This document shows, piece after piece, positions 20,630 to 34,231 of a stretch of DNA of 64,000 nucleotides. The DNA is from Gordionus sp. m RMFG-2023 (Eukaryota; Nematomorpha; Gordioida; Chordodea; Parachordodidae). The notes beneath the pieces are model-generated. The model worked only from the letters and a program-made list of their open reading frames with translations. It did not search any database and had not been told where the DNA came from. The translations under genes and the position numbers were made by a program. Position 1 is the first letter of the stretch; the number at the start of each line of letters is the position of its first letter. The DNA lies in the NCBI RefSeq assembly GCF_954871325.1, contig NC_088777.1:5458509-5522508 (forward strand). Reading direction: 5' to 3'.

Positions 20630-23600
20630 TACAATTTATTTGGAAATATTCCATGGCAACCTCATATGTTTCAGTAAACTTTTCTTTTACTTATTTAGAA
20701 ATATTTGTAATATTGTTTTTTTAAAAGAAATATTTGTAATATTGTTTTTTTAAAAAAAATATTTTATACTATTTTTTATTCCATAGTTGTTTTATTTATA
20801 TTTTTTATTTATGTGTTTGAAATATAGATTGGGTAATTACTATTATTTTTAGCCATTTTAAGCCAATTTTTAAGCTGCTAAAAAATCCTAAGCCAAGTAT
20901 TTAGCCGAAATTAACACTTTGGTCTTGGAATTTTTTTTTGTAAGGATAGCAGCTCAAATTTGAAAGACACAAATATAAATTCAAACGCCTTAACCTTAGC
21001 GGATTTTCTACGGCAGGCGCCTGAAGATTGAGCCAACTTAGTACCAATTATTCAACTATAGTTAGAAAATTAAATTTTACAGAATCAAGAATTAGCAAAT
21101 ATAGTAATATTATGCAAAATAATTAATAATGTATCACTAATAGCCGAACATTTTTACGAAGAGCTAGTGACTAGTGATCTAAAAAAAGATAGGATCCTTT
21201 AAAACATAGAGGTTGTAATTGTTATATATCAATAACGATAGTAAGAAAAACGGTTTTAAGTTATAATTATTTTATTCTAAAACTAAAAAATGATACTAAA
21301 AATAAATATAAAATAAGGTGTATATATATATATATATATGTATTATAAAAAAACAATTTAAACGAAATATGTATTTTAAGTCTATAATAACAATTTAAGT
21401 TAAATAAAAAAATCAATTGATCAACAGTAATAAAAAAATTGTCTTGAGAAGGGGATGTATTAAAAGTTTTATTAGTTAAAATTCTACATAAAAATAAATT
21501 TCTAAATTAGAAAAATAAATTTTCCTGGATAACAAGGTTTGGTTTGCACGAATAGGGTGGATTGTGAACCAATGTTTAAGTATGGTAACCTATAATATAG
21601 ATTATTAAAGCATTTTTTCTTTAAAAAGATATTCCTTTGACCTGCCATGATAACTTTCGATATTTTGATACACGAATCAGCAATCCATTACAATATCAAA
21701 CATTAATATTTATAAATATATAAGTTATCCACACATTTAAGTAATTTTTTAAAATTTTCCATTAAGTATATCTATCATCGATATATTGTCTAAAGTTCAT
21801 CACATTCATATAATTTTGAATCTTTGGGCGATTCTAATCACGTATCTGATTTTTAGGTCAATTTCTTTTTAGAATAAAATATGTATCGGAAATACTTTCT
21901 AGAAAATATTTTATTAAAGTGAATTTTGTAGGGATTAGAAGGAATGGTAATACCAGTGATTTTTTTTATGGTAGTATACTAAGAATATAATTGCTTTAAA
22001 TATAATTATAATAACGATAAAATTACAATTTTAAAGTAAAATAAAATTTCTTAAAAAATATAAAAGTGAAAATCTAAAATATTATCAATATTATTGAACT
22101 TTATATAAGTAATTTTGTTCTTCTTGTTAATATGAAAGTAAATTATATGTTTTTTGTACACAACAAAATATCGCCTCAGAACAGTAAAAATAGAGACATT
22201 TTAAATAGAAATTGAACATATTATATTACAACAAATTCAAGTCATTTTAGCCTCGTTCAAAGCCCTCCATTAAACGGGACTGCATGATGTTTTCTATAGA
22301 AATTATAAATTGTTCTAATCTTGTGAGATTTGGAATCAAACGATATATATGAAACGTAAGAGAGGGTGAGGAGGAGTGGGTAGGAGGGACTTGCGTCAAA
22401 TTTTCTGAAGGGTCAAGGAAAGTAGGCTTCTAAAGGAGGGTAAGTAAAGTTAAAATAAACAATTCTTGTAGATTAAGAATAACTATAACTGATAAAAAAA
22501 TTATAAATAAGTATTTGTTTCTTATTGATTCACAGATAACATTTTAGTGCAGTTTCAAGTTATAGAAGCTCGCATCTTAGTAACACCTAGTTGATTATCA
22601 TGAACTAATGATTATTTGTTATTCCTGGCCTATGTAATTATGAGACCTGGGAGAATTTAATTAGAATTGTTTTGAGGTTATAAATGGTGGCTCATTATAA
22701 GATTTTTTAAAGTTAATATCATGAGGTTATCAGAGCATAATGGGTGGATAAGCAGCGCGACCGAGGCAAAAACTTTATAAGGGTTACGAGTAGATTTCGG
22801 GGGGTTTGCCTTGAATTAATTTTCTGTCATGTAGACGTTCACTACATAATAATAAATTATTGTCAACATTTTCCTAATGATTATTTTTTTTTATATATCA
22901 ATCAATAAAATAAAATGGTTAATTAGTAAAAGGACACCATAAAACCTTATTTAAAAAAATATCGCCACTTTTTTTAAACCTCTTTCATAGTAAATTACAA
23001 CATCTATCTATTTGAAAATTTCAAATTCCTAGCATTTAAAAGTTAAATTTAGATTATTTGATGCCAGTAGTTTGTTAAATCGACTAAATCACAACAATCT
23101 AAAAAATTCCCTAGTGCTTGTGGCAAAAGGTATATTTTTCTCAAAATTGAGTTATCCATTAAGTTTAAACCTCATTCTAAGATAAAAGGATTGTTTTTGC
23201 TAAGAAATTTGTTTTGGCCATTTTAGAGTTGGTTCATAATTTGTTAAATATGGAGCTAATTATTACCACAAATTATTGGTGGTGAAACTCACTCTCTACT
23301 TTAATTATAGCAGAAGGAGGAGGGGGAGCACTTATAAAATTTGACTAAAAATAATGAAAAAAATAAATAAAATAAAACTTTTTTGCTTATATCTTCTGTG
23401 TGGCTACTAAATAAGTATTAGAAAAGGTTTTTAAAATTTCAATTTTTTTAAAACAATCATAAGGAGAAGGGAAATTTAACACTTTGGAAAACATATTAAA
23501 ATTTATTGGCGGGTGGAGTCTCAGCCCTTCCTTAAAATTTGGACAGGGGACTAAAATAAAAATATTTAGAAGGGGAAGGGGACCCCTCCCTCTGTGGCTA

Positions 23601-24350
23601 CCATTGCAATACACGCCTGAATTTATTACTATAAACAAAATTTAAAAGGAAAAACATGTAAAAATATAACTTTTTAAAATAATTACTATATTTTTTTTTT
23701 ATTTCAGAAAAAAATTGATAAACTGAAATTATTTTTATATAAATGTAACAGACCCAAAGGCGTACATTAGGTTCACGTAAACATCTCTAACAAAATTTAT
23801 GGGGACAAACGCAGCTAATAATGTTACTTAACCCTTTGCAATATCAGGACTACAGCTATGATCAGCGTTAACATGAGCAGGTGGGGTATAGGGGGTGGTT
23901 AGGGGCTGTCTGCTTCAAATTCTTTAAGTGGGGGTGGGGGGGGGTGTAGGCATCTAAGTTGGTATTAATCTATTTTGGGTTATTCTAATTACATTTTTAA
24001 ATACTTTTAGTATAGACTTATTTAATAAAAATGGGTAGATTGCCAAACATCGACACAATCTATATATTGTGAAATAATACAATCATAATAATTGGGCAAT
24101 TTAAATAAAAGACTTATTTCTGGAAATTTTCTGCTATATTTTAAAAGTAATTTAAAAAGAGATAGACATTAGCAATTCAATTTACAAACAATACATTACA
24201 ATAATACATTTATCATAAATAAATAGTAGGTTTTCAATATAATTCACATTCTAAAAAATAATTCATTCACATTCCCAATCTTTTGATAGTCTTTAGTGGA
24301 GTTGTGTAAAATATATAAAAGGTTGACAATTATAATAAAAAACTCTTAAT
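20630..24350. other. Intergenic, mostly unrecognised
   Basis: AT-rich. Contains a short TA repeat near 21320, a 27-bp tandem duplication at about 20698-20752 (GAAATATTTGTAATATTGTT unit) and poly-G tracts near 23930-23943. No gene is supported. A possible old coding scrap at 20960-21210 was judged too weak to call. Confidence 0.4.
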
Positions 24351-24354
24351 AAAT

Positions 24355-24560
24355 GGGTAAGAACAGTTATGAAGACTGACTATGTATTTTCCTTTATGGG
24401 AAAATATTAAAAGCTTGCCTAAAAATCCAAATGAAGCATGGAGTAAAACAACACACAGATGCTGCACAATCAATACAAGAATATTTTTTATTAATAGAGG
24501 TGCCAGCCTAGCATTAACCATGAGTGTAGTTAATATTTAAATATGATATGTAAACGAAAT
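24355..24560 (+). pseudogene. Possible decayed transposase scrap
   Basis: The plus strand reads LPKNPNEAWSKTTHRCCTIN followed by a hydrophobic stretch, resembling the CPxNPNESxH...K region seen in some transposon-encoded proteins. It is short and has no terminal repeats, so the assignment is weak. Two similar units (about 24605-24635 and 24650-24680, AAATTATGGGTA(T/C)ATGACCC) follow. Confidence 0.25.
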
Positions 24561-24689
24561 CCCTAAGACCCAGAGAAAAGGTTATACAGTTTTAAAGGAT
24601 TTAAATTATGGGTATATGACCCCTTATAATTATATAGATTCAAAGGCCTCAAATTATGGGTACATGACCCTTATAATTATTAATTTTGG

Positions 24690-27600
24690 GGCAGAGGGGT
24701 GGAGGAGAGACAACGCAATTATAATTTCGATTCTGATGAAGATCTAAAAATATATTTAAAAAGGGTTATAGAATTTTAAACTATCCATTTTTCCATTTAT
24801 ATACAATATCTTATAGCTTTTAAAAAATATTTGAGTAAAAATAAATTATAAACCTAAATATAAAAAATTAAATCTTATCTTACACTTATCAGGGTATTTA
24901 TTAATTATGATTTTTTATATTAATAGATTATATGTAATACATTGAATTTACATGAAAAATAAATTATTTATTTATTGTCAGTTCTCTTGATTTATCATTA
25001 TATATTCCTTGTAGGGTTTTGTTAATTACAAAATTTTATTGGATTGAGAATCTATAATATTCTTTCTGAAATATTAACTAGTTTCTTCATTTATTATTTC
25101 TTATGGTTTTCAAATTTTCAAATTTTTATTTTTCAACGTTGCATTATTTTTATCCAGATGAAAAAGACCTTACTAAGTATTGTGTAATATCCTTTATCTT
25201 CCAACTTACTAAGCCTATGTCCAAATTTGCTATAAGGTAAAATTCCTATTAACACAAAAGAAATACTATTGAGACTTAAATAAATGCCAGAAAAGTGAGA
25301 AGTATTTATGTCTCTTTATATCTGTAAATGTATAAAATTTACTACGTATTAATTAGATTTAATTTAAATTAATATATGGTAACTTTGTTACTGTTTTTAA
25401 ATTGTCTTTATTAATAAACCTATTGCTAAACTTGTCAGAGATTATCACAATAAAAAATAGTGGGCTATTACTTTCAAACATAGGCTAAAATCATATGTTA
25501 TTTTTTAATCGATAAATGTAAAATTTTGAAATAAATAATTATTTGATAAGATAATTTGTAATGTGATATTCTAATATAATTCAAATACACTACTATAGTA
25601 ATATATAAATAATATACATAAATTAAATTCATCAAAGTTATTCTCCTATATTATCACAAAATATCATAGTTTATAATTATAATTATTTGTTTTTTAATAG
25701 AGATAAGATAGTATACTTATCCAGTATTTTATCTAGGAAAAAAGGGGAGATAGATTTTTTACTAACAAATTATTGAAGGGCTTTAGGCCCTTTTTTAAGG
25801 TCTTTGGCTTGGTTACATCTATGATTTCCACTTTTTCTTTTATAACAATTTGATTTTTTTTAAAGCTATAGGAAAATATGTAAAAAATAAAAATATTATT
25901 TAATTATAACCAGTTTAAATATTTTGAAAATATCAACCCAATCCTACATATTTTTTTAAAAATAATAAATATCAACCCCAATCAGATATTTTCAAATTGG
26001 CATAGTTCTAATTTATAGTATATGATTAATATTCTCTACATATTATAATGTAAAACCCAGTGATATGTATAGGATTATTTTTTATTTATTTTTTGTTGAG
26101 AAGGGGGGGGGGGTGGAAATGTTAAATTCTTCTAGAAAAAATAGCAGTTTAATTATTGCTATCTGGAATTCATAATTTTTAAGACAAGATTTAATAAAAA
26201 AATTTTAAAAATTAAGATGATTTTAGAAATAAAATATATCCAGGAAAAAATATAACAACTAAAACCCCCATCTCGATTAAATAAGAATTTTATCAACAAT
26301 TTTGGCTTAATTGGATGCTATTAAAAGGGATATAGTCTGAATTAAAATTTTGGTTCAAATTTTTTTAAATATTTCATCTACTTGCATAATTTAAAGATTG
26401 AAATTTTTTTTTTTATATTGGACATAATTCTAAATTATTTTGCATGGACAAAGGAACACTAAATGCATAACTATTTAGTTAAGCTATATAAGATATTTGT
26501 TTTTTTATTTGTTGTCTTTAATGTTTTATATTGATTGATTTGAAATTTTATCATTTAGAAATTTAAGGAAATATTCTGGGGGGGGGGGCAAATTGGCGGT
26601 CAGCAATTTGCTTAGTACACCCATGCCTGACCAGGGTGGGCAGTTGGATGAATTTAAAATATTTTTTGGGTGAGATGAATAAAACGCTAATATTTAATAA
26701 AATTATTATTTTTATTTCATAATATTGTGTATTTTATCGGTTTAAGTTAAATTAAACACAATAATAAAAAAAAATAGTCAAACCAACCTATTGTATAATT
26801 TTAAAAAATTTGATGGACAGGTAGGCCAAGCAAATTATTTTTATAAATGGGCGGGTACGCGGGCGAATTAATAAAAATTCATAAGTAGGTGGACTAACGA
26901 GTTGAATTTTTTAATTATTAGGCAAATGGGCACTTGGGTCATCATTTACCGAGGACCATTTTTTTTAAAAAATTTTTAAAATCTGATTTGGCCTGAAATA
27001 TATTTCAAACATATGTTTAAGAAGAAATGATGCTAGGAGACTAGGGGAGGAAAATAATTTAATGATATACAGAAAGAAGGAAGGAAGGAAAAAAAAGAAA
27101 GAAAGAATGAAATAAAGATAGAAAAAAAGGAATAAAAAAAAATACCTACCTAGAAAAATCTATATAAAAATGGATATAAATGAGAGGCGTTTTAACAGTT
27201 CAAGACAAAATTCCCTGGAGTTTACAGTGTGAGTTCTAATCATGTTAAAATACAATTCCGGTCAAATCCGACTTTTTTTCAAAAAATTTAAAAATCGCTC
27301 TTAGAAAATTATTTAAAAAAAAATAAAAGATTTAGAATCTCCTTGAGTTCCGTAATTCAATATAACATATTTATTCCGGCCCGGAGCCGAATATTTTAAA
27401 TCGCCATTTTTATTTTTAAATATCAAATGTTTAATTTTATTTTGAAAAAAAAAATAGAATTATTTACTCCTTATCCTAAGTGTAGTTGGGAATAATTTCT
27501 CCATTTTTAAGCATTTTATTATCCGACCAAAAAAAAAGTGAAATGGACTAATCACATTGCTTCGATATTTTTTATTAATTTGAAAATGGTTTAACTTTAT

Positions 27601-29757
27601 AGGAAGAAATAAATAATTTTATTCGCGCGCAAATCCTTGGCGGATTTGTTTAGCGTACCCATAGAAAGTAGATTGAGCTAAATTAATCGATTTTTGACCA
27701 TTACCTAGCTATACTGATGCCATAAAATGCCAATCATCAATATATTGATTGTATTTATATTTACCGTAATATGATTATTTGGTAGATTTGATTTGAATAG
27801 AATAGAGAAAAAAGAAAAAAATATATATATATAAATAGAAACACGCAATGTTTATGTTTATATGTAAAGTATTGGGGTCAATATTTCGATTATCTTTATT
27901 TTTAAATTTTATGTGTCCGGGAACATATAATATTTTTTGATCTGCTTTTGGTTTCTCATTAAAAAGTGTTTTCACCTTTTTTTTGTGAATTTTTTGCTTA
28001 GCCCTAGCAACATTAAGTGACCATTTTATGGAGTCTGTGGTTACGTTTTAGTAAATATAATCCATTTTATATGTTTATATATATATATATAGCAGGGCAA
28101 AAAAACTTTGAGGGTCAAGAATCAGGATAATAAGGAGAGTATTTAATAAAATATTTAAAGCCATTTCAAATTTCATTTTTTGGATAAAAGGTAATTAAAA
28201 TTGAGACGCATTTATCATTAATATCATTATCCCATTTTTTAATTTTATAAAATAACATTTAATAATAATTATATAATATAAATATCTTATTGAACTCATT
28301 ATAAAAATATAAATGCAAACCATTTATTTATTAAACATTAAAAAAAATATACTACTAGAAATTTCATAACATATTTAGTATTTAAAGAATTTTAACCACC
28401 ACCGACCGAAAAGGCCGAACCATACACCGATTGCAAAACCTGGACCGCATCGAAGACCGTTTTTGTGACTTCTTGGATCACTGTGATTTAAAATCAAAGC
28501 ATTGGATTATTGGTTATTCTTATCACACAAAAATAGTTCCTATTTTCATTTACTTACATTGCTTGCTGATCTATACCCTAATAATATGTTGAAGATGACA
28601 TCTTGCTTACCTTTTAAGCCTAGGTTGATTTGTAGCAACTTATTAGCTTTCTCGATAACTTAAGCACAAATTTAGAGCTCAACGATATGGCTTATCCAGA
28701 ATTCGCCTAACAAAAACTTGAATTTATTTTTTGATTATATATTGCTTCATCAACTAAATATTTGAAGGTAATTTTTGGCCAACTTGACTATATTTCTCTA
28801 CTCTTTATTATTATATTTTTCCCCATAGCTTGAAATCCTGGTTTAAGGTTAATCGTTATAGGTAATTTCTAGTGTTGCTAAAAAGCTCGATTAGAATAGT
28901 CGATTTTTAAAAACAACTCAAATCGGGCTTATGCGGTTTACTAAATAATCACTGGGTATGGCGTGGTTATATTTAACTCCGCTAGGGTTCCTATTTCACG
29001 CGAAAAATATTAAAAGTAAATTCAAAATTTGGAGGAGCTAAAATTTGTCGAGCTATTATAGATGACTAAATGTAACATTCTCGTATTATTTTTTTTAAAA
29101 AAAAATTTTTTTGGCAATCATTAAAAAAGTTATTATTTATTGAAAAATAAAATTTAAAAAAAAACCAATTAATTTATAAAAAGAAGAAAAAAAAATTTTA
29201 ATGATTGGAAATAGTTAATTAATTTCTTCTTTTTTTTAAAATCGAAATTTTATCGTTAGAATTTTATAAAATATTTTTCTTGTTAAATAAATGAATACTT
29301 TGAAAATAAAAAGTTTAATTAAATTTCGATTAGTTTATTCCTGATGCAAACTTTTGGCTATTTAGTTAAGAAAAAATGTAACGGAATATGAAATATTCGA
29401 TTAATAAAGTCATGGAAATTATAATAAATGATTTTAAAGAAAATTTAAATAAATTTAAGTTGAATAAATATTAATTAAGCGTCTAATATCTTTAACAAAT
29501 ATGCCAGATACATAATGTGCTTGTAATTAATAGGTTCATCGCAGATGGATCGGATTTATAAAAAAACATTATGGCCGGCGAGAAGCATAAGTATGTAAAA
29601 GATTTAGATCATCCAACACGTGAGTTTTGCTTTTCGACCGACTTTAATTAAAAATGGGGGGTGGGGGGGGTGGATACGTATTGCGAATCGCTTTGCTTCC
29701 GTTATAAGGTGAGGCGTCTTTTGAATTCATACGCGAATCACGAGAAAGGGGAGGGGT
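24690..29757. other. Intergenic, repeat-derived but mostly unrecognised
   Basis: Poly-G runs at about 26102-26114 and 26579-26589 border GC-rich blocks. 26620-26950 carries GGGCGGGTACGCGGGCG-type blocks and is probably a diverged TAGAGGTCTGC-family MITE. A (TA)n repeat lies at 28076-28091. No gene is supported. Confidence 0.35.
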
Positions 29758-29937
29758 AGTGTTGTTAAACGGCTCTCAAAAAAAATAATATCACGCTAGC
29801 CTCAAGATCGCGTTAATAGATGTCCAAACCATTCTGCCGCAAATGACGCAAAATCTCCCCGGGTTTTGCGTGATATTTTTTTTTGACTAAAGTATTGGGC
29901 TACCCGTTTTGTGAAAATCGAGCCGTTTACCAACACC
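29758..29937. mobile_element. MITE family AGTGTTGTTAAACGG, copy 2
   Basis: Starts AGTGTTGTTAAACGGCTC and ends GAGCCGTTTACCAACACC. It contains the family's core AATAGATGTCCAAACCATTC. Confidence 0.7.
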
Positions 29938-29984
29938 GGAAATGGGAGATTAGTAATCATGTTTTTGCTAAATCGATTCATTAC

Positions 29985-30297
29985 TTTAAGTATATATATT
30001 GGTGTCAATGTGTTATTTTTACATACCGGAAATATGTTCTTCTATCATGTTTGGAATATACCTATCTTATGAATTGTCATTTATAATTTATAATAAAAAA
30101 AATATATGGGAAAAAATTTAAATATAAATTACATTAAGCTTAAAAGTTCGTGGAAAAATTGTCCGAAATTCGTAGGGTAGGTAATTTTCGGTAAAATCAG
30201 AATCTTAAATATTTTTTAAAAAAACGCGCTCAATAAATGATATAAATTTTAAAAAAATACCACATTGCCGGAAAAAGCACATTGACGCTAAACATAC
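29985..30297. mobile_element. MITE, same family as 3800-4308, without microsatellite
   Basis: Ends GTGTCAATGTGTTATTTTT and CACATTGCCGGAAAAAGCAC followed by ATTGACGCTA. It shares the internal blocks ACCGGAAAT and AATACCTATCTTAT-like text with the other copy. A single related end, GTCAATGTGTGTTTTTTTCC, appears near 30524. Confidence 0.55.
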
Positions 30298-30746
30298 TAT
30301 ATATTCTTCGATATCATTTATATATACGAATGTTTTCGCTTTAAGAGTTATATAAAATAAAATATTGATTTTCTAAGCCTTAATTTAATTTCCTAATTAG
30401 TTATTATGTAGTTTAACTTTCTTTTTTTTATCGTGATTTGTTTGTTAAATGGTTTTTTAAAAAAAAAAAATGTTAACTTTTTATCTATATTTTAAATGCC
30501 GCAAATTGAGATTGTAATATTATGTCAATGTGTGTTTTTTTCCGTTAATGTGTTATTACTTGTTGTGTTAGAAACATTGACCTATAGCCTGATCGTTAAA
30601 GGCATCATTAAGGGCAAAATAAAAGAAACTGGTAGGAGATTCTCAAAAAATAGTATGAGCCCAAAACTGATATAGCTAAGACAACTCATTAATTTCGGGG
30701 ATACATTTATTGACCCTTTACTAAAATATAATAATTTAGTACAGAG

Positions 30747-31113
30747 TAGAGGTCTAGCCCACCCGTCTACGCGCATGGTCGGGTTTTTTAAAATATTCTC
30801 AATATTGGGCGATGGACGGGCGTGGGCGGATGAATTTTTGATATTTTACAAGCAAAATGAGCAGAACTGACTTCAATTTATTTAAAATAATAGTTTTATT
30901 TCGTAATTAAAAATACATTTGAATAAATAAATAAAGAGCCAAATCAGCCTTTAAAATATATTTTAAACATTAAGCGGGGGCTGTTAAACAAAATTTAGGG
31001 GCGGGTAAATTTTTTTAAAAAAAATTATAAGTTAGCCGGGTGAGCGGGTTAAATAATTTTCAAAACAACCAGTTGGCGGGCTTTTTGGCTAAAAATCTCA
31101 TTGCAGACCTCTA
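30747..31113. mobile_element. hAT-type MITE, TIR TAGAGGTCTGC, second copy
   Basis: Starts TAGAGGTCTAGCCC and ends GCAGACCTCTA. It is flanked by a perfect 8-bp repeat GTACAGAG (30739-30746 and 31114-31121). Same family as 2562-2937, with GC-rich subterminal blocks and an AT-rich core. No ORF. Confidence 0.78.
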
Positions 31114-31121
31114 GTACAGAG

Positions 31122-32165
31122 CGATGATATGATCCATTCATTTTATTTAACGGTTCCTCAAGGAACCAAAAGTTAAAAGCTCGGATTATTTCTTTCCGGT
31201 TTCTTCTCTCCAGGTCTATTTTTTTTCCTTTAAGAACTGGACGTACCCTTTAGAGTTTTACGGTTGAGCCGACGTCCCAAATTTTATTATTTTTGGGGGC
31301 CATTAAACAAAATTTCATGTTTTTTTTAAAGAATATTAATAATTGAAAATTTATAGATAAATTTATAATAAACTATAGTTATTTTACAAAATACATCATA
31401 AATTGGGCATGAGGGATAGCCTCTTGGTTGACTACGAGTAGGAGTGACCATCACCATTTAATAAATATATTTAATATTTATCCTTAAAATAATAGGAATT
31501 CTTATATACTTATAATATAGTCATTTATAAAAATTATACGTTTATCCGGAAAGCTCCATTTATTAATCCGTCAATCTAATGAAAGCTAATCACATGTTAT
31601 CAGAGATCTGCTGAGGTACCATTTGGACGGCCCGGCCCGGATTTTTTTTAAAAATTTTTTCGCCCGACCCGGCTCGAGTTTTATATTTTCAGGTCCGGCC
31701 CGGTTTCTGATTTATATAGAGAGTTACCATTTTTTCTTGAAAATAACATTCTCACGAGTGAGAAATCGTTGTGGCCTTGTAAGTGTATGTAGCTCCTATT
31801 GCAATTTTAGATAGAATAGGATCAAGCAAGTTTTTATAGTCTCTACACCCACGTTTTATCCCTCGTATTTTGAAATATGTATAAAGCGAATCCCTGTTTC
31901 GAAATCAATACTATATCTAAAAACAGGTTAAACATCCGTGTCAATGAAAAAAAAATTTAATAATACGAAGCCTAGGCCGTGCCAGGAATTTCTCAGGAAG
32001 GGGATGGTGATGGTTAAGATGGGAAAGTCATGTTGCAACTTATTCCTCTCCACATCTTATTAGCCTTCGATCGGGCTACCCTTATTTTTTTAAAAAAAAT
32101 AATATTTGTTTTACAAAAAGTTAGCTCTAAGGATGTGTCATGGTGACTTAAGAGCTTTTGAATAG
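31122..32165. other. Intergenic between MITEs
   Basis: Apart from the truncated GGCCCGGCC-rich fragment (31601-31715), it is AT-rich and unrecognised. 31970-32060 has a GCCAGGAATTT-type block like a transposon terminus. Confidence 0.4.
31601..31715. mobile_element. GGCCCGGCC-rich MITE, truncated copy
   Basis: Begins CAGAGATCTGCTGAGGTACC and has the same GGCCCGGCCCGG blocks as 63352-63620. The right half is missing or unrecognisable. Confidence 0.5.
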
Positions 32166-32400
32166 TATTTGTTAAACGGGTTGATTTTTTTTAAAAATGG
32201 CTAAATTCAATATTTTCGCCAAGAAAAAAATACTTAAGCTTCGAGATTGGTATTAATAGATGAAACCATTCTGCTATCTACGAGAAAGATCTCCAGACGC
32301 AAGTAATATTTTTGGCTGAAATATTGGGTGAGCCGTTTTTCACAAGGTAGGCAGGGAAGACCAGGGCTGGTTAAATCAATTTCTTAAGTTTAACAACACT
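32166..32400. mobile_element. MITE family AGTGTTGTTAAACGG, copy 3
   Basis: Starts TTTGTTAAACGGG and ends TTTAACAACACT. The core has TTAATAGATGAAACCATTCT and CTATCTACGAGAAAGATCTC. Confidence 0.65.
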
Positions 32401-32948
32401 ACTTTTGGACGAGGACACCTAGGTTTGTTTTAAGCGTTTGAGTGACATTTTTATTTTTCAAATTTTTTTTTATCATATTATTTAGCCGGTTAAACAGCTG
32501 ACGTTTAGTAATAAATCTAACCATGACCTAACAATTTTTTTTATAAGTAATTATTTAAAAAATATATATATCGTAGATAACCTGGGCCATCTAACACGGT
32601 GGGAGGTTTACGAATAAATCGCGGGAAATTTCGGGTGGTGGAGGGGGAGGGAGGGGGTCTAGCCTTTTAGTCAAAATATAGAGTCAGTCACTATCCGTTA
32701 TTATAATTGAATAATTTTGTGATAAGGGTTGGGTATTGTTAAAGATAACTGTCAGTCATCATCTATCATATTCTATCCAGAGCTTCAAGCTGCTCTGGGC
32801 TCAAGATGAAAAAAATTTTTTGAACCAGGCCTAAAGTAAGTTGGGTGTCTAGAAATGTCAATCAAAATTTTTTTTTTTAAAAAAACGATTTGTTAAAATG
32901 TCAGTCAAATAAATTCGAAAACTTAATAAAAAAATATTTCCGATATCT
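32401..32948. other. Intergenic, unrecognised
   Basis: AT-rich with a GGGAGGGAGGGGG run near 32641-32658. Nothing else seen. Confidence 0.45.
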
Positions 32949-32961
32949 ATAACTTTGACTT

Positions 32962-33603
32962 ATTTTTTTTTCTATTTCAAAATTCAAATTTATCTTACAA
33001 TTTACTTTAAAATTTATATTATGTCAATTTTCAAAAATCTAACAATCTACTCCTACAACATTCTTGGCCTACTTTCAAAAACAACTATACTTAGGAAACT
33101 CCTTGATCAATATGATATTAACATTATTTTAACACAAGAATCACTTATTACTAATAATATAAAAAAAAAAAAAAGAGAAAACAAAACAAAACAAAAAAAT
33201 AAATAAATTACAAATTACAAAAACTAATTCTTCTTCCTCTTTACTCCTTAATCACCCCCCCCCCTCTCCTTTTTTCTAATACATATTCCTATCTTATCTT
33301 TTATAATAAATAAACATTATTTACAATGTGGATCCTGGCTTATCCACGAGTGGTACCCGTCATCCCACTCAAATTAAACGGGACCCTGACAGTAGGGTAA
33401 ATTACTGTCAACTTTGTGGATCCTGGCTTATCCACGAGTGGTACCTGTCATCCCACTCAAATTAAACAGGACCCAGACAGTAGGGTAAATTTTCTGCCAA
33501 ACAGTGAATGCAAATTCACTGCACTGGAGACGCCCTCTATGGGGTGGTGGAGTGCCCACTTAATTGTGGGATGTCTCCTCAGTGTATAATATGATATGAT
33601 ATG
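32962..33603 (+). mobile_element. 642-bp LINE-derived mini-element with 13-bp target duplication
   Basis: A perfect 13-bp direct repeat ATAACTTTGACTT flanks it (32949-32961 and 33604-33616). The 5' part encodes IYSYNILGLLSKTTILRKLL then DQYDINIILTQESLI, the start of an APE-type endonuclease domain of a non-LTR retrotransposon. Poly-A follows, then a 3' region with two 74-bp tandem copies (33329-33402 and 33415-33488, starting TGTGGATCCTGGCTTATCCA) and a tail of ATGAT units. The RT region is absent, so it could move only with the help of another element's machinery. Confidence 0.75.
33329..33488. repeat. Tandem pair of 74-bp units in the LINE-derived element
   Basis: Both units read GTGGATCCTGGCTTATCCAC, then GAGTGGTACC(C/T)GTCATC and CAGTAGGGTAAAT. 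They differ at a few bases. Confidence 0.85.
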
Positions 33604-33616
33604 ATAACTTTGACTT

Positions 33617-34102
33617 GCGATATTTTAAACATTTTGATTTTATAAATATTTTTTATAAAACTATTTCTCTATTTTTTTCCTTTTTTTTTCCTTTAAAACA
33701 AATCTATTTTTAAAAACAAAATCCAAAATTTACAACAAAAATCGATATCTTCTCATATTTCATCTTATGAAGATCTTTATTCTAAATTTTTTATTTAAAA
33801 TTTTTTTTATATTAATTTTAAGACAAATGATATTCATATTAAAAGTATGATTTAAAACAAGTAGTAAATTAATTCTACGTTTATTTTTACATTTTAAAAT
33901 AAAATACAAAATTAATTAAAAATTGGAATAATTACTATTATTTATAAAAAAAAATTCAAAATTAAATAAAAATTAAATATTAGGCCCTATCTTGGTTCGC
34001 CATATTTTTTTTTTAAAATCTTATTTCCGTTTCGACCAGCCTATTCAGATTTTTAAGTAGAACACGCATCCTAATTCTGTTTATTTTTAAAGTGTATGAC
34101 GT
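33617..34102. other. Intergenic, unrecognised
   Basis: AT-rich, many poly-A and poly-T runs, nothing recognised. Confidence 0.5.
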
Positions 34103-34231
34103 AGTGCTGTTTAAGCCGATTCTTAAAAAATGGCTAACTCGATAATTTATCCAGAAAAATAATACTTAAGCCCGAAGATTTTGGTCATAACAAAGGTTTG
34201 GACATCTGTTAGCGAAATCTAGAGGGTTATG
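34103..34231. mobile_element. MITE family AGTGTTGTTAAACGG, left part only
   Basis: Starts AGTGCTGTTTAAGCCG with the family's block AAAAATGGCTAACTCGATAA. The homology stops where the CAATGACAT-family MITE begins at 34232. Confidence 0.55.

Noticed and set aside
20960-21210. Possible coding scrap (LADFLRQAPED, ELANIVILCKIINNVSL)
   Set aside because: Faint resemblance to a sugar-phosphatase N-terminus, but short, frame-broken and without splice context; too weak to name.
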